Below, piece after piece: positions 53,958-64,000 of a DNA stretch of 64,000 nt. This stretch comes from Trogon surrucura. Lineage: Eukaryota; Chordata; Aves; Trogoniformes; Trogonidae. Below the pieces are notes generated by a model. The model made no database searches, was not told the DNA's origin, and saw only the letters and a program-made list of their open reading frames with translations. Numbering within the stretch: position 1 is the stretch's first letter; each line of letters starts with the position of its first letter. The stretch lies in the NCBI GenBank assembly GCA_020746105.1, contig CM036618.1, forward strand, positions 95,350,122 through 95,414,121, read 5' to 3'. Both the position numbers and the translations under genes were made by a program.

Positions 53958-54396
53958 CGAGAGCAGCGTCTCCTTTAAGTGTCCCAATTCTCTAACCACA
54001 TTTTTTCCGGATGCTGTTAAATATCACAGTGCTTTGGGGAGACGGTTGACTCTAAGCACCAGCGTGAAAAGTATTTGTAATAAAAAAAAAAAAAAAAAGC
54101 GAAGGGGGAAAACAGAAGTTAATTACAGAAAATGGGGACGGCAACACCGAGAGGAGGCTGTGAAGCGGGAGGTCTAAATGGCAAAGTAAATCCTGCTGGG
54201 GAAACCATCTGTGGATGGCTTGAAAGCGCTATCATCTGCCTGTGTGTGCTTGCGTGTGTGCGTGAAGACGACACAAAAAGCGCAGTACATGCTTTAACCG
54301 GCAGGAGGACAGAGCAGTAACAACCGTACCAGGATGTATCATGGCTGCTGTCATTGCGGTTACTTAATGCATTTGAAAGCATTCATGTAAATATCG
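53958..54396 (-). promoter_or_regulatory. CpG-enriched patch followed by a consensus 5' splice site
   Basis: About 18 CpG dinucleotides fall within 440 bases, far more than in neighbouring sequence, though not enough for a classical island. On the minus strand the patch ends at a GTAAGT hexamer (53958-53953). Positions -3 to -1 (CTC) are poor. It could be an alternative promoter and non-coding first exon of LRFN2, or an enhancer, or chance. Supported by composition and motif only. Confidence 0.3.
54082..54098. repeat. Poly(A) run of 17
   Basis: An uninterrupted A run inside the CpG-enriched patch (T run on the gene strand). Confidence 0.95.
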
Positions 54397-55318
54397 TTTG
54401 TCTGCAGAGGAAATTTCTAGCCTTTCTGATCTTTTGCAAGCATCAGTTTTTCAAGCTTCTGAGCCTCGGGTTTCTCTACAGTATAATCCTGAAGTGACCC
54501 GTTCACAACACTGCAAGTAGGGTACAAACCCAAAGGGCTACCTATAGGACACTGGAGAGAACAGAAGTGGACTGGCCTTCTTAAGGAGAACATCTGGGGT
54601 TTCCACAGGGCAGCTGGTTTTCCTTTATCTCTGCAGACAGACAAAGCACCTGGGCCACAGATGAGCTAAGAATTCTTGAGGCTGCGAAATTATAATAGTA
54701 TTTTCCAAAATCTAGACTCTCTCACAAACATGTAGTAATTGCTGATTGCCAAGGGGATGGATCTATATTAAAAATTGTTTTGATTTCAATTCTGGTAACT
54801 TTCATATAAGACAGAAGAAAAAGTCTCAAGTTTAGGGTCTGTTTTTGCTGACCAGTTTGCTCACCTTGTTCCCAAAATTCCCACCTTGTGACCTGCAACA
54901 CCATGCATTTTATGTGCTGTTAATGGCAGCCTTGTGATAAGTTCACCATTCTGATTTACATTTTAAAGGTATCTATCAGACAGATAGAGTAGGTTTCTCA
55001 CAGCAAGTCAGTAAATCTGGCAGAGTTCCTGTCTCAGCCCAAGATGAAAAATAGCCCCTTTAGTCCTCTTATAACATGGATTGGTATGAATTAATATGTG
55101 CAAGAGTAATAAACCTCGGTGTTTTGTATTCAAATTTTCTTCATAAAGATACAAATTCTGAGATTTGGCATCTCATTTCAGGAATACCTCTAGGGCATTT
55201 TTAAATTCTATATTCATAGAGCTTTGCATATAAATTCCAATAACCTTTGCATACCACAGCACCAAGTACAAAGTAACTGTCAGACAAATAAGCTACAGCT
55301 GCAGCATACAGGTGGGGG

Positions 55319-55347
55319 AAAAAAATAAAATAAAATAAAATAAAAAA
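55319..55347. repeat. (AAAAT)n microsatellite
   Basis: About five AAAAT units, no interruption until the final A run. Confidence 0.95.
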
Positions 55348-58300
55348 CCAGAATTAAACACCCTAAAACCCAGAGAGATGTATGGACAGCAGCTCCAACT
55401 CTATTGTCCTGGGACATAACTTCCAGGGACTGTATGAGTGAATTACTGTATTTTTTTTCAGTTTTGTAGGTGCTGTAGAGGAACTGGGTATTCTTTTCTT
55501 GGAGCTGCCCTTTCCTTAACCTTCTTTTATTTCTTTATTCAGTAAACCTCTGTGACTAGGAAACCTACCCCCAGCTGCAAAGCCTGAAGGACTGCAGTAA
55601 TGGGTGAAGTTTCATGCATATTCTCTGAAGCAGTTTATTTTTCAATGTGTAAAATGGGAAGGGACTATGTCAGGCCAAAACTTACTCCTTAATCTCTTTC
55701 ATTGCCAAAAGCTGTGTGGAAAAGGTAGGTCTCATTCTCCCTGATCCATGCATGTAGCTTAAGCCTAACCCACCAAGCAATGACAATGGCCGTAAGGAAA
55801 GTCTCTGCATCTGAATCTGTCCTCCGTATAACATGCATTGAAACATGGGTTGGGTGTTAAGCCACTGCCAGTTTTGTGAGCATCTGTGAGACTGTCTAGG
55901 TGTTTAAAGTCACTTATGTACCTATCTGCTTACAAGCTCAAGCTCAGGATAACTAACACTACTTTTATTTAGCCAAGCTGTGTTTGCTTAGCTCCTGTGC
56001 TCCTCCGGCGTAAGGCTGCTTGTCATCAGGTGTACATATGTGTAGTGCAACTTAGATTTTGGCTAGGCCTTTCCAGGAGCTAGTTTTAGTGAAAAGAATT
56101 AGTAACTCTAACATTTGAAATGCTTGCTTACTCCAGCTACCTTACATTTTATAAGTCATAGAGGGGGAATATTTACAAGCACACATTTTTCCAGGTGTTT
56201 GTGGCTGTCTCTAGTAAGTTCCTCCCGTATTAATTTGACTGATATTTCTTCCACAGCAATAGGAAAAAAAGGAGCTCTTCGTGAAGTGTAACAAATTCAT
56301 TGCCCTTTGAACAGATTTTTCTTGAATGCTGCAGCCATAGCAAGGTTGCAACCAAAAATATTTTTTCTAGACCTGTACCTTCATAAGGTTCATTTATGCA
56401 GTTTGCTTCATTTGAGAGCTCTTCTCTTGTTTTCATCTTTTCAAGCAGTTGGGGGTCCATCCTACCCTCTCGGTGCTCCCCAGCCCTGGAAACAGTTCTA
56501 CTTTGATAGTAGTTAGGAAGAGCTAGGCTAAAGAAGTATATGCCTCCAAACAAATTTGACTTATAGGATGGTCTTAAATGTAAGAACATTTTTGTTCTTA
56601 CACAACAAGTTACAATCTCTAAAGAACTGGTTGTAACTGGATCCAAAACAAATATAAGGATAATCCATAAAAGGCAATTTTCAAGAAGGCTCACTTTGTG
56701 AAGGCCAGTTTAATCCATCCAACAGATCCCCAAGGAAATAACTCACTATTTTCTTAGGCAGGGCTGTCTCACACAAGGAAATATTGGTCTCTTTCAGTCT
56801 TCCACTGGCAAAACTTCTATTTGTGTGCATTTTGTGGGAAGCTTTTCTTTATTTTTCATAATTCTTTCTTGATTTTTCCCTGACATTAGTCATGTTATTT
56901 CTTTTGTAAGTACTAGCTTTACCCAATTCCTTGACCATTCCTAAGACTGAAGCAATGTATTTATCAAAAGTCCAAATTATCAGTGTAGCTAGTCAGGTGC
57001 AGAGCTAGGTCGGATGTAATTCACTTGCAACCTGAGCATCCTTATGCAACCAGGCTATGAGTGTGGTGGAACATACATTACTTTACATGCTACAAACCTC
57101 TATTCACTACAGGATTTTGGTAAGGGTAGCTCTCTGACCTCACAGCAGCTTTTCTGCTGAAGTGCAGGGCTATAACACTCATGGTGTCTGGCAGAGGAGC
57201 CTCACAGCTTTAATGCAGATAAATTATTACATCCTTTAGTGTCTCCTAGTTTATTAAGGCATCTAAATTCATCCATTAAAAGCAGTACTTTGCATACACC
57301 CTAAAAGAGCAAATCCATCTGCTAATGTTCCAGCACAGTTAACCTCTGCAATTAGTCATCTCTTCACATTACAGGTTACTTAGGCCAAAACAAAAGATCC
57401 TTAGACACTTCTATGAAGGTTTAATATCTGTAATACTTGAAAGACAACAGTAACCCCCAAATCTTGTCAGACAAGTTTCAAAGTCAGTCAAAAATATCAA
57501 TACCTTATTTCCGTTTGACACAGTTAAATTACTGCTTAGTGCGTAATTGCTGCTTAGGTGAGCTCTCGAAATACCTAGTACGAATTCCCTTCTTAGAAGT
57601 ACTTGCTGACGGGATAGAAACATCACCTGGAAAGGGCATTTTGAGCACTAACAGAAAAGTGTATGTGCTGACATATGTGCATGTACATGAGTATTTTCAT
57701 ATTTCACAATGGTTTTGATATTTGCCAAAATTGTGAACCCCTGCCTGCTGGACAGTATGTGTGTCTAATAGCCTTAGTGACCCTAAAGCACTTAAATTCT
57801 GGGATGTGCTTACCTCCTAGTTTCTAGGAAATGCAGCCAAGAGAAAATCTTGTCTAAGTCTGTTAGATCCCACCTGACTTTTACTAGCACTTTGCTGAAA
57901 TGAAGACATCATTATAAGCTATTCAGTTTTAAGAAATGTGCAAAATTAGTCAAGATTTCGAGATTCATTTTTGTGAGAAAATAAAACTTAGTGAATGCAT
58001 TCTGAGCATCTGCCTGTCTGGCACTTCCCCACAATACATTTGGGACGTTTTCATCACTTCAGATAAAATCTGAAGTGAAGAAGCTCAGAAATATTTACTA
58101 CTCACACATTTCATGAATATGGAGTAAGTTTCATGAAAGCAGAGGAGAGATACTTCATTAGCTTTATTAGACTTCTGCAAAGGAAATAATGCATCATGAG
58201 CCCACCTCTTGATGAGCATCAAAGATTCCACATGGAAGAGAGACATTATGAATATCCCGGCTGCTGAAAAAAGGCTTTAACCTGAGTTCAGCCTTTGTAC

Positions 58301-61102
58301 ACAAGAGGCAGTCCACTCTGCTGTTAAAGTGCTCTGAGCTGTACAGTTCCTCTAATGTCTAATAAGCATTAAGCTCACCTTGCAGACCAAATATAACTCA
58401 GGAGTAGGTCAGACAGAGACACACATCCTTTGGAAGCCAGACTTTCTACTCATTTCCACAGAAAAGTGCATTTCGGGATGTAAATGCTGATGGGGATGCA
58501 GACCTGGAAAACTCTTCAGGGAAGCTGGGTGCCCCATTTCAGTTCAATTCAATGTGCCTTGAAGGTCCATGTTCCGGAGATGTTTTTTAGAGAACTGGCA
58601 CTAGGTAGTAACACCATCGTGTGAAAATACCTACACTGCTGTTACAGGGGGGCTGCTGTTTCTGCAAACACCTTGTACAAATCTAAGTATTATTTAGTGA
58701 TATAGTTAACAAAATTAGAGAGTTTCCACCCAAATGGTACAAGTGTCACTGTTTTATTATAACTAATGTCTTGACCTTGTCTGATTTGGCATCATGCTGC
58801 TTGAAGCTTGGACTGAAAAGTTCTTCTACACACACAAAAAAAACAGAGCAAAAGAAATGAGGCCTTAAAATTCCACTTAGCAATGAGCCTAATTTCTTGT
58901 GCTGCAGGAGATGGAAATTTTTATTCCAGAACCATGTTTACCTATGATGCCAAAGTCAGTTTCATTTGTATCTGTCCTGAAGTTTATGGTTCAATTTTTA
59001 ATTCCTGAATGGTGATTGTAGTAACTAAATTAATTCATTCCTGTAACTTGAATCCAACAGGCATATTTCATTTATTTGTTCATTAAAAATTGTGCTACCT
59101 TAGGCAAATACCTACAGAAAACTTTTCAAAATGAAAGCATTACATCTCAGAAACACTAGAAACAAATATTTTGAATGTTTCAGTTAGTGACTTTCCTAAA
59201 ACGGTCCCATGAAACCTGAGCAATCTCACAAATTGATTTTGCCAACATGGATTGATAGGTAGCGGGAGGTGAAACCTCTGGCCAAATAGAAAAAAATAAC
59301 TATCTCCAGACAGAACTTGTGAGTGACGTATTATAACCGAATCATAGCCAGGTTTTGTTGACTAGTGTGATTTTACCTGTTAAAATAGCTGCACTTGCAT
59401 TATTCTCCCTTCACTGACTGGAAAGTACAGGCTTTAACTGCCTCATTTCTTGGGGCAAAAAAACTGCTGTGCTACCTGGACGGTTTTTGCAAATGCGCAA
59501 AACTTAAACATGCCAACAGTTACTTGTAAGGATACAAAAACAAACGCGGGAGAAAGAGACCATTTAGAAAAATTCAAGTCTAGACATATGTTAAACAGAC
59601 AGACCTAGTGCTGCAGGCAAGGTTGCTTTTCTTCACGTGCAAGCTGCTCTCCCTGAATTGCTGAGCCAATTGATGAGAAGGTGCAGGTGGGACATAAGAG
59701 AAGCTCCGAAGCAGCTGAGCAGTTACCTAACGGCTCCTGGCCAGTGGAGGAATTAATCCATTCCCCCAGGAACAGGGGGTTGCTGCATCACTAAGAGGTC
59801 TACTTGATATGTTTCATAGAGCTTTCCAGTGCAGCCAGATCTGTGGACGCTTGTGATTTCCCTATGAGAAGGACGCAAGAAATGCAGAACAGCGTTTTCA
59901 ACAGCACTCTTTTAGTAATGGTTTGGGCTGGTTTCTTTTTTTCCCTCCAGACCATTTGCACGTCCATTCACTTTTGTTTGTTCATTTAATGACCCCCAAC
60001 TTTTTTCTTTGCCTCCTACTTTAATGCTGTGTGCCAGTCTCCATCAGGTTTCATCTACAAACTCATGAGTCAGCTAAGCTGACTCATAGCTTTGCTATTC
60101 TTAGTCATCCAGTTCACTTATTTATCCGGTTCTTTACATCAGTCCTGCATTTTGCTTTATCAGCACAATAGAGAAGTTACCAGTTGTTCCATCTCTTACT
60201 CATTTTGAACACGTAGGGAAGTTGCAAAGGTACTAAGGAGCAGCCCTCAGAGATACTGACTATGGTATGAAATATAAACATCCATCAACAGACCCTATCA
60301 CTTCCTGCAAATACAATTGAAGGCCTGTTGTTGTCATCCGAGTCCAAGTTCCCTCTCAGCTCTGGGCCTTAACAGCATGTCCTCAGGTAGCTCTTTATCT
60401 CTACCTTAATTCAATTCTTATAAAAGCCTTTATATATTCTTATTTCCTTTCACATCAAATGAAAAGAGGGATAATTAAAATTGTGATACTCTTCCTTATC
60501 TGGGCTTGTTATCTTTTTTTATTGACCCTTCATTTAATCATAGAGACAAACTCTGCTCAATATTCATTAGGAATTATTCTTTATTTGCAATACAGACTGA
60601 GGTTTGCCCTTCACGTACCATCTACATGCAAAGAGGCACTGGTAGGAAAAACAAAGAAAAAAAAGAACACAAAAAGATTTTTTTTTTTATTTTTGTCTTT
60701 CATTTGGCACAGAAAGACACTGTAGCGGACAGATGCATGAATGTTTGCCTTAAACATTTCTTCGTATTTTACAAACCCCTAGCTTGGTCAAAAAACAAGG
60801 TCAGTTTCTGGTCCTGTGGGGCAAAACTGATAAGGGCCAAATGATATATGGGGCAGGAATCTGTTAAGACCAAGGAAACAGATGCCTCAAACAGCCTTGA
60901 TGCAGTTACGCATGAAGGAAGGAGTCCTGCGAAGGCAGGATGACCTTGCCTTGTAGCATACATCCCATGGAGATAAAGCGATTGTATATGGTTGTAAACA
61001 AGGAGAAGCCCTTTTTCCTACCAAACATACTACACATCTGCATATAGGAAGAGTGTGTATCTCTACCTGACATACTGTGCATCCAAATATAGATAAAGCG
61101 CA

Positions 61103-61108
61103 TATAAA
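61103..61108 (+). promoter_or_regulatory. TATA box of the probable LTR
   Basis: TATAAA within GCATATAAATTGAG, about 525 bases before the AATAAA of the same element. Such spacing would mean a long R region if transcription starts here. Confidence 0.4.
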
Positions 61109-61280
61109 TTGAGAGAAGAAAAGGTACAGAGTTAGAAGCAGAAGAAGAATAATGTAGGACAAAGAAACGAAGGAAGACAAAGAAAGAAGATGAAGAAGAA
61201 ACTCAAAGAAGCAAGAAGATAACAACAGATGCATTCTGAACTCCGCTTGGCTGGATCAACGTGGAAACCTGGACCAGTGA

Positions 61281-61363
61281 TCTCTGTCTCTCTGTCTCTC
61301 TCCTCTTGTCTCTCCTCCCCCCTCCTTTTTCCTCTCTCTCTTTCCTTCCCTTTCTTCTTTCTC
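61281..61363 (+). repeat. Pyrimidine-rich CT tract in the LTR
   Basis: An almost pure C/T run (TCTCTGTCTCTCTGTC, then CCTCC and CTCTCT blocks). It follows a purine-rich block at about 61110-61218 that is rich in GAAGAA and AAAG. Confidence 0.85.
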
Positions 61364-61420
61364 ACTGAGTAATGCAGGGCCTATCATACTGCTTGCTTAG
61401 TTTAGACTTAGGTTCTGTCT

Positions 61421-61582
61421 TGTAATCATTAAGTATAATACTACCTGTTAAAAGCTGTCATATGTCCTTTTTTCCTTGTTATCATTAAGTAACATGCAAC
61501 TTGCTGTAGTTTTACTGTATACCTAGTCTTTTCATGGTTATCATTAGGTTGTAGTATATTGTCTGCCTTAATGTGTCATTTA
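61421..61582 (+). repeat. Three imperfect direct repeats of about 57 bp inside the LTR
   Basis: A motif close to TGTTATCATTAAG occurs at 61421, 61477 and 61535, spaced 56 and 58 bases apart. The sequence between copies is alike only in part (CTGT...ACTGTATACC...CTTTT-like stretches). This suggests an old internal tandem duplication. Confidence 0.5.
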
Positions 61583-61628
61583 ACTAAAACCAATTGTTGT
61601 TAGTCCCATCTATACATTGTGAGAAATT

Positions 61629-61634
61629 AATAAA
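61629..61634 (+). terminator. Poly(A) signal of the probable LTR
   Basis: AATAAA followed by TTTGTGTATGG and further GT-rich sequence, the usual downstream element of a retroviral polyadenylation site. Confidence 0.45.
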
Positions 61635-64000
61635 CATTTGTGTATGGACCTTGAGACTTGTGTCCACTCCATTGGGTAATTATGAATCTAAGTCACTAGT
61701 ACGCCTCTCTGCTGGGCAGTACATGACAGTCACATGCAAAGTTTTGGAGATACTTTGAAACATGGGCAAGGCAAATTGAAGTCCACAATAAAAAAAATCA
61801 CTTTTGCTATATTCCCAAGGTTAGGATTCCTAAGCACGTTAGCACGGACATTTGATAGCAGAGGTCGCCTGTTACAGGGAATACAACCTCAATGGTTTGC
61901 CAGTGTGGTTGGCTCATGGTTTGGTAAAAAATTAGCAAAGGTCTGAGAAGGAAATGAGACCCTCCACAGCCTGAGATTCTTTTGTTACCCTGGTAAACTT
62001 TTTACTGTATTTTCTTCCTTTTCACTTAGTTTGGACAGAACTAGATTTGTCAGTTAAATTTCTCTTTCTAGTCACTCTCAGTTTCTGATTCCTATGCATG
62101 AGGATAATTCACTTTCTCTGAAAGACTTAACGCTCCCATTATTTCTACTGTGTGAACACTGGATTCTAAAAGTTGTTGACTATGTCACATCTGGTTATAT
62201 AGATACGTATTTCCAAACTGCTGTGTCACTGGACAAGAAGGAGAAAGGAGTCATGGACTTTTGGTAGTGATAACTGTTCTTTCATATCAGATTCTTAATG
62301 CACTTTACAGAAGTGCATTGTTTTTTTAAGTAAGAAGAGGCACAAGCTACCTCAAATATCTTGCCCAAGATTATTTGTCAAGTTCCTCCCAGAAAAAAAC
62401 ATCTTTCAACTCTTATACCTTCTCTTTATACAGTGATGTTTCCATTTGTAAGGCGTGTCACTGTACAATTTGTACAAATACAGTGTCATGGATAGTGTCT
62501 GCATGATTACTTTGAAAGGAAAGACCATCCTGGGGTCTTCCTCTGGGGAGGAAATCTGTCCTTAACACTAACTCCTGGATGACTTTACCACTGTCTTAAT
62601 ACATGGCCTTGGATGATTTTCATTAACTTTTCTTTCTCCTTTGTAAGATAAAGATAAGTACACCAGTTGGCTTCTCCTCATGAGCTGTTAGCAAGGTACC
62701 TGGAGACTGTGGGTGTGTAAAACAGTTTATGGGGAAGTCTGTTGTCATGGCACAGGAAGAGAAATCACAGATAAGAGAAAGGTTTTACAGCCTTTTCCTT
62801 ATGTGGGTCACTGGTTCATTACCATCCCAAGGCTGGCAGCCAGCAGAACTCACAGGCAGTGGATGTCTGTGCATGGCTGCAGTGACTCTAGTCCCTGTTG
62901 TCCGGTTTGCTGCCCCAAGCACCTGTAGCACAGAAGCCCCTGAAAGCATCTTTGCCTGCATTCCTGACATCTCACATTCTTCTACTTCTACTATGGTGAC
63001 TTAACCATATATCAGGGTCCCAGCTTCCACTCGCAGTGAGTTCATACACAGTGGAGTATGTCTCTAATTCTCCTGGCTGTGGAGAAAGCTTGACTAATGT
63101 GAGTACACAGGGAAACAGCACCATGAAAGCAAAGTGAAGGAAAAAGGACGCCTAGTCTATTACTTTCCAAATAATAGTATAAGTGTATCATGACATTTCA
63201 GTCACACTAAAGGTTTTTAATGTGAAAACATACAAGATACTGCTATTTTTCTGTCAAACTCTGACTGCTCTGCAGAGACCTTGTCCCAGGAAAGATGGGA
63301 ACTCTTCCGGCTAAGGCTAGAAGAAGGTGAGTGGAAGGCAAGGTGAGGATAGCTGTTTTTCTTCTATACTTGCTATGTTTATTTATGAGGAAACAGAAGA
63401 CTTCAATCCCCAGGGCTCTCCAGATAGTACGTTTCACTGGCACTAAGTCAGCAAAAAAGTACAAGTCTCTTAAAATTAAAATGAAGGGAAAACATGCGAT
63501 AAAATAAAACATATAAGCCCCAAATATTTCAAATATATATTCTGCTTCACTTTGCAGTTTCTGCTCACCAGCTACTCACAGAATGACAATCTTACCAGAT
63601 AAGAGCAGCCAGCTGCTATATGCTGCATTTAAATTTATATTGCAAACAACAGGCTCCATTACCCAAGGATTTTCTCATTGCTTTCCTAATATTGTCTTTC
63701 TGCATGCTTTATTGTTCCTCATTTCCTTACATGCTCTTTGCTTTCTAGTGGTTGCCAACACATCCTGGTATTTGTTTCAAACTTTTTTTTATTTAACCTG
63801 CCTTTGACTAAATTTCCTTTTCTGTCTCTAAACACTCTCTGCTTCTCAAACACCATCTCTAAAGCTACTGTCTCATACACTCTTTGCTTTCTGCTGACAT
63901 CTCCCCTCTTCCCTAATCATTTGATCACTGCAGTTCTCTGATGTGTGAGTCTTCCAGTTCAGGCCCAATTTAATTATGTTTTTCAGAAGACTGACCTCTG

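Larger units (their letters stand above)
60721..61728 (+). mobile_element. Probable solo LTR of an endogenous retrovirus
   Basis: The block starts TGTAGC and ends CATGACA, the usual TG...CA ends. It contains a TATA box (TATAAA at 61103-61108) and a poly(A) signal (AATAAA at 61629-61634) followed by a GT-rich stretch, in the right order for an LTR on the plus strand. The flanking five bases (GACAC before, GTCAC after) match at four of five positions, so they may be a decayed target-site duplication. No gag, pol or env-like reading frame and no obvious primer-binding site lie beside it, so it appears to be a solo LTR. It is antisense to LRFN2, the orientation more often retained in introns. The core from about 60840 to 61660 is firmer than the exact ends. 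Confidence 0.55.
51426..64000 (-). other. Upstream intron or 5' flank of LRFN2
   Basis: This follows the 5' UTR splice site and reaches the window end. In mammals the first intron of LRFN2 is very long, so most or all of this is probably intron 1 (inference). No coding sequence is recognisable. It holds a CpG-enriched patch at 53958-54396, a pentanucleotide repeat at 55319-55347 and a probable solo LTR at 60721-61728. Otherwise 51430-53940, 54400-60710 and 61735-64000 show only anonymous AT-rich DNA with short chance reading frames. Confidence 0.6.

Noticed and set aside
56230-56694. 154-residue minus-strand frame starting Met-Ser-Leu-Leu-Glu-Asn
   Set aside because: No recognisable domain, no splice or promoter context, and low-complexity composition. 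A frame of this length is expected by chance in 64 kb of AT-rich DNA read six ways.
61629-61760. Possible retroviral internal region after the LTR
   Set aside because: No primer-binding site, polypurine tract or gag-like frame is visible downstream, so a solo LTR was preferred.
1-64000. tRNA, rRNA, microRNA or CRISPR-like features
   Set aside because: No cloverleaf, rRNA-like stretch or regularly spaced repeat array was seen on reading; microRNA hairpins cannot be judged reliably without folding software.

Overview
The window looks like avian nuclear DNA. It is AT-rich and almost entirely non-coding. It contains five clear 3' fragments of CR1 LINEs in both orientations, with the tail typical of birds (tandem copies of ATTCTATG at the 3' end), and one vertebrate gene with large introns. 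I cannot name the species. No prokaryotic features are present (operons, CRISPR, IS elements or phage).

The one protein-coding gene I can support is LRFN2 (SALM1), a synaptic adhesion molecule, on the minus strand. Its two coding exons lie at 51405-50033 and 15069-14151 and are separated by an intron of about 35 kb. The junction is in phase 2: the AG of the first exon plus the G of the second make Arg458. The joined protein is 763 residues: signal peptide, leucine-rich repeats with N- and C-terminal caps, an Ig domain, a fibronectin III domain, a transmembrane helix and a cytoplasmic tail ending in the PDZ ligand ESTV. A 20-nt piece of 5' UTR precedes the ATG, after a good 3' splice site. The first, non-coding exon is not securely located: it is either beyond base 64000, or an alternative one may start in a CpG-enriched patch near 54 kb.

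Layout from left to right: 1-13300 is intergenic DNA downstream of LRFN2, with two CR1 fragments (6.5 kb and 12.4-12.9 kb), a weak LTR-like stretch near 0.84-1.9 kb and an AT-rich block near 3.8-4.7 kb. 13300-14150 is the probable 3' UTR. 14151-15069 is the last coding exon. 15070-50032 is the intron, with three CR1 fragments, one older CR1-family remnant near 31.3 kb and several inverted repeats. 50033-51425 is the main coding exon. 51426-64000 is upstream intron or 5' flank, holding a CpG-enriched patch and a probable solo LTR of an endogenous retrovirus at about 60.7-61.7 kb, antisense to the gene.

I did not find a new biological system. The observations most worth checking are the possible alternative first exon near 54 kb, the unusual 3' splice site of the last exon, the solo LTR with internal 57-bp repeats, and a nested inverted repeat at 22.8 kb.
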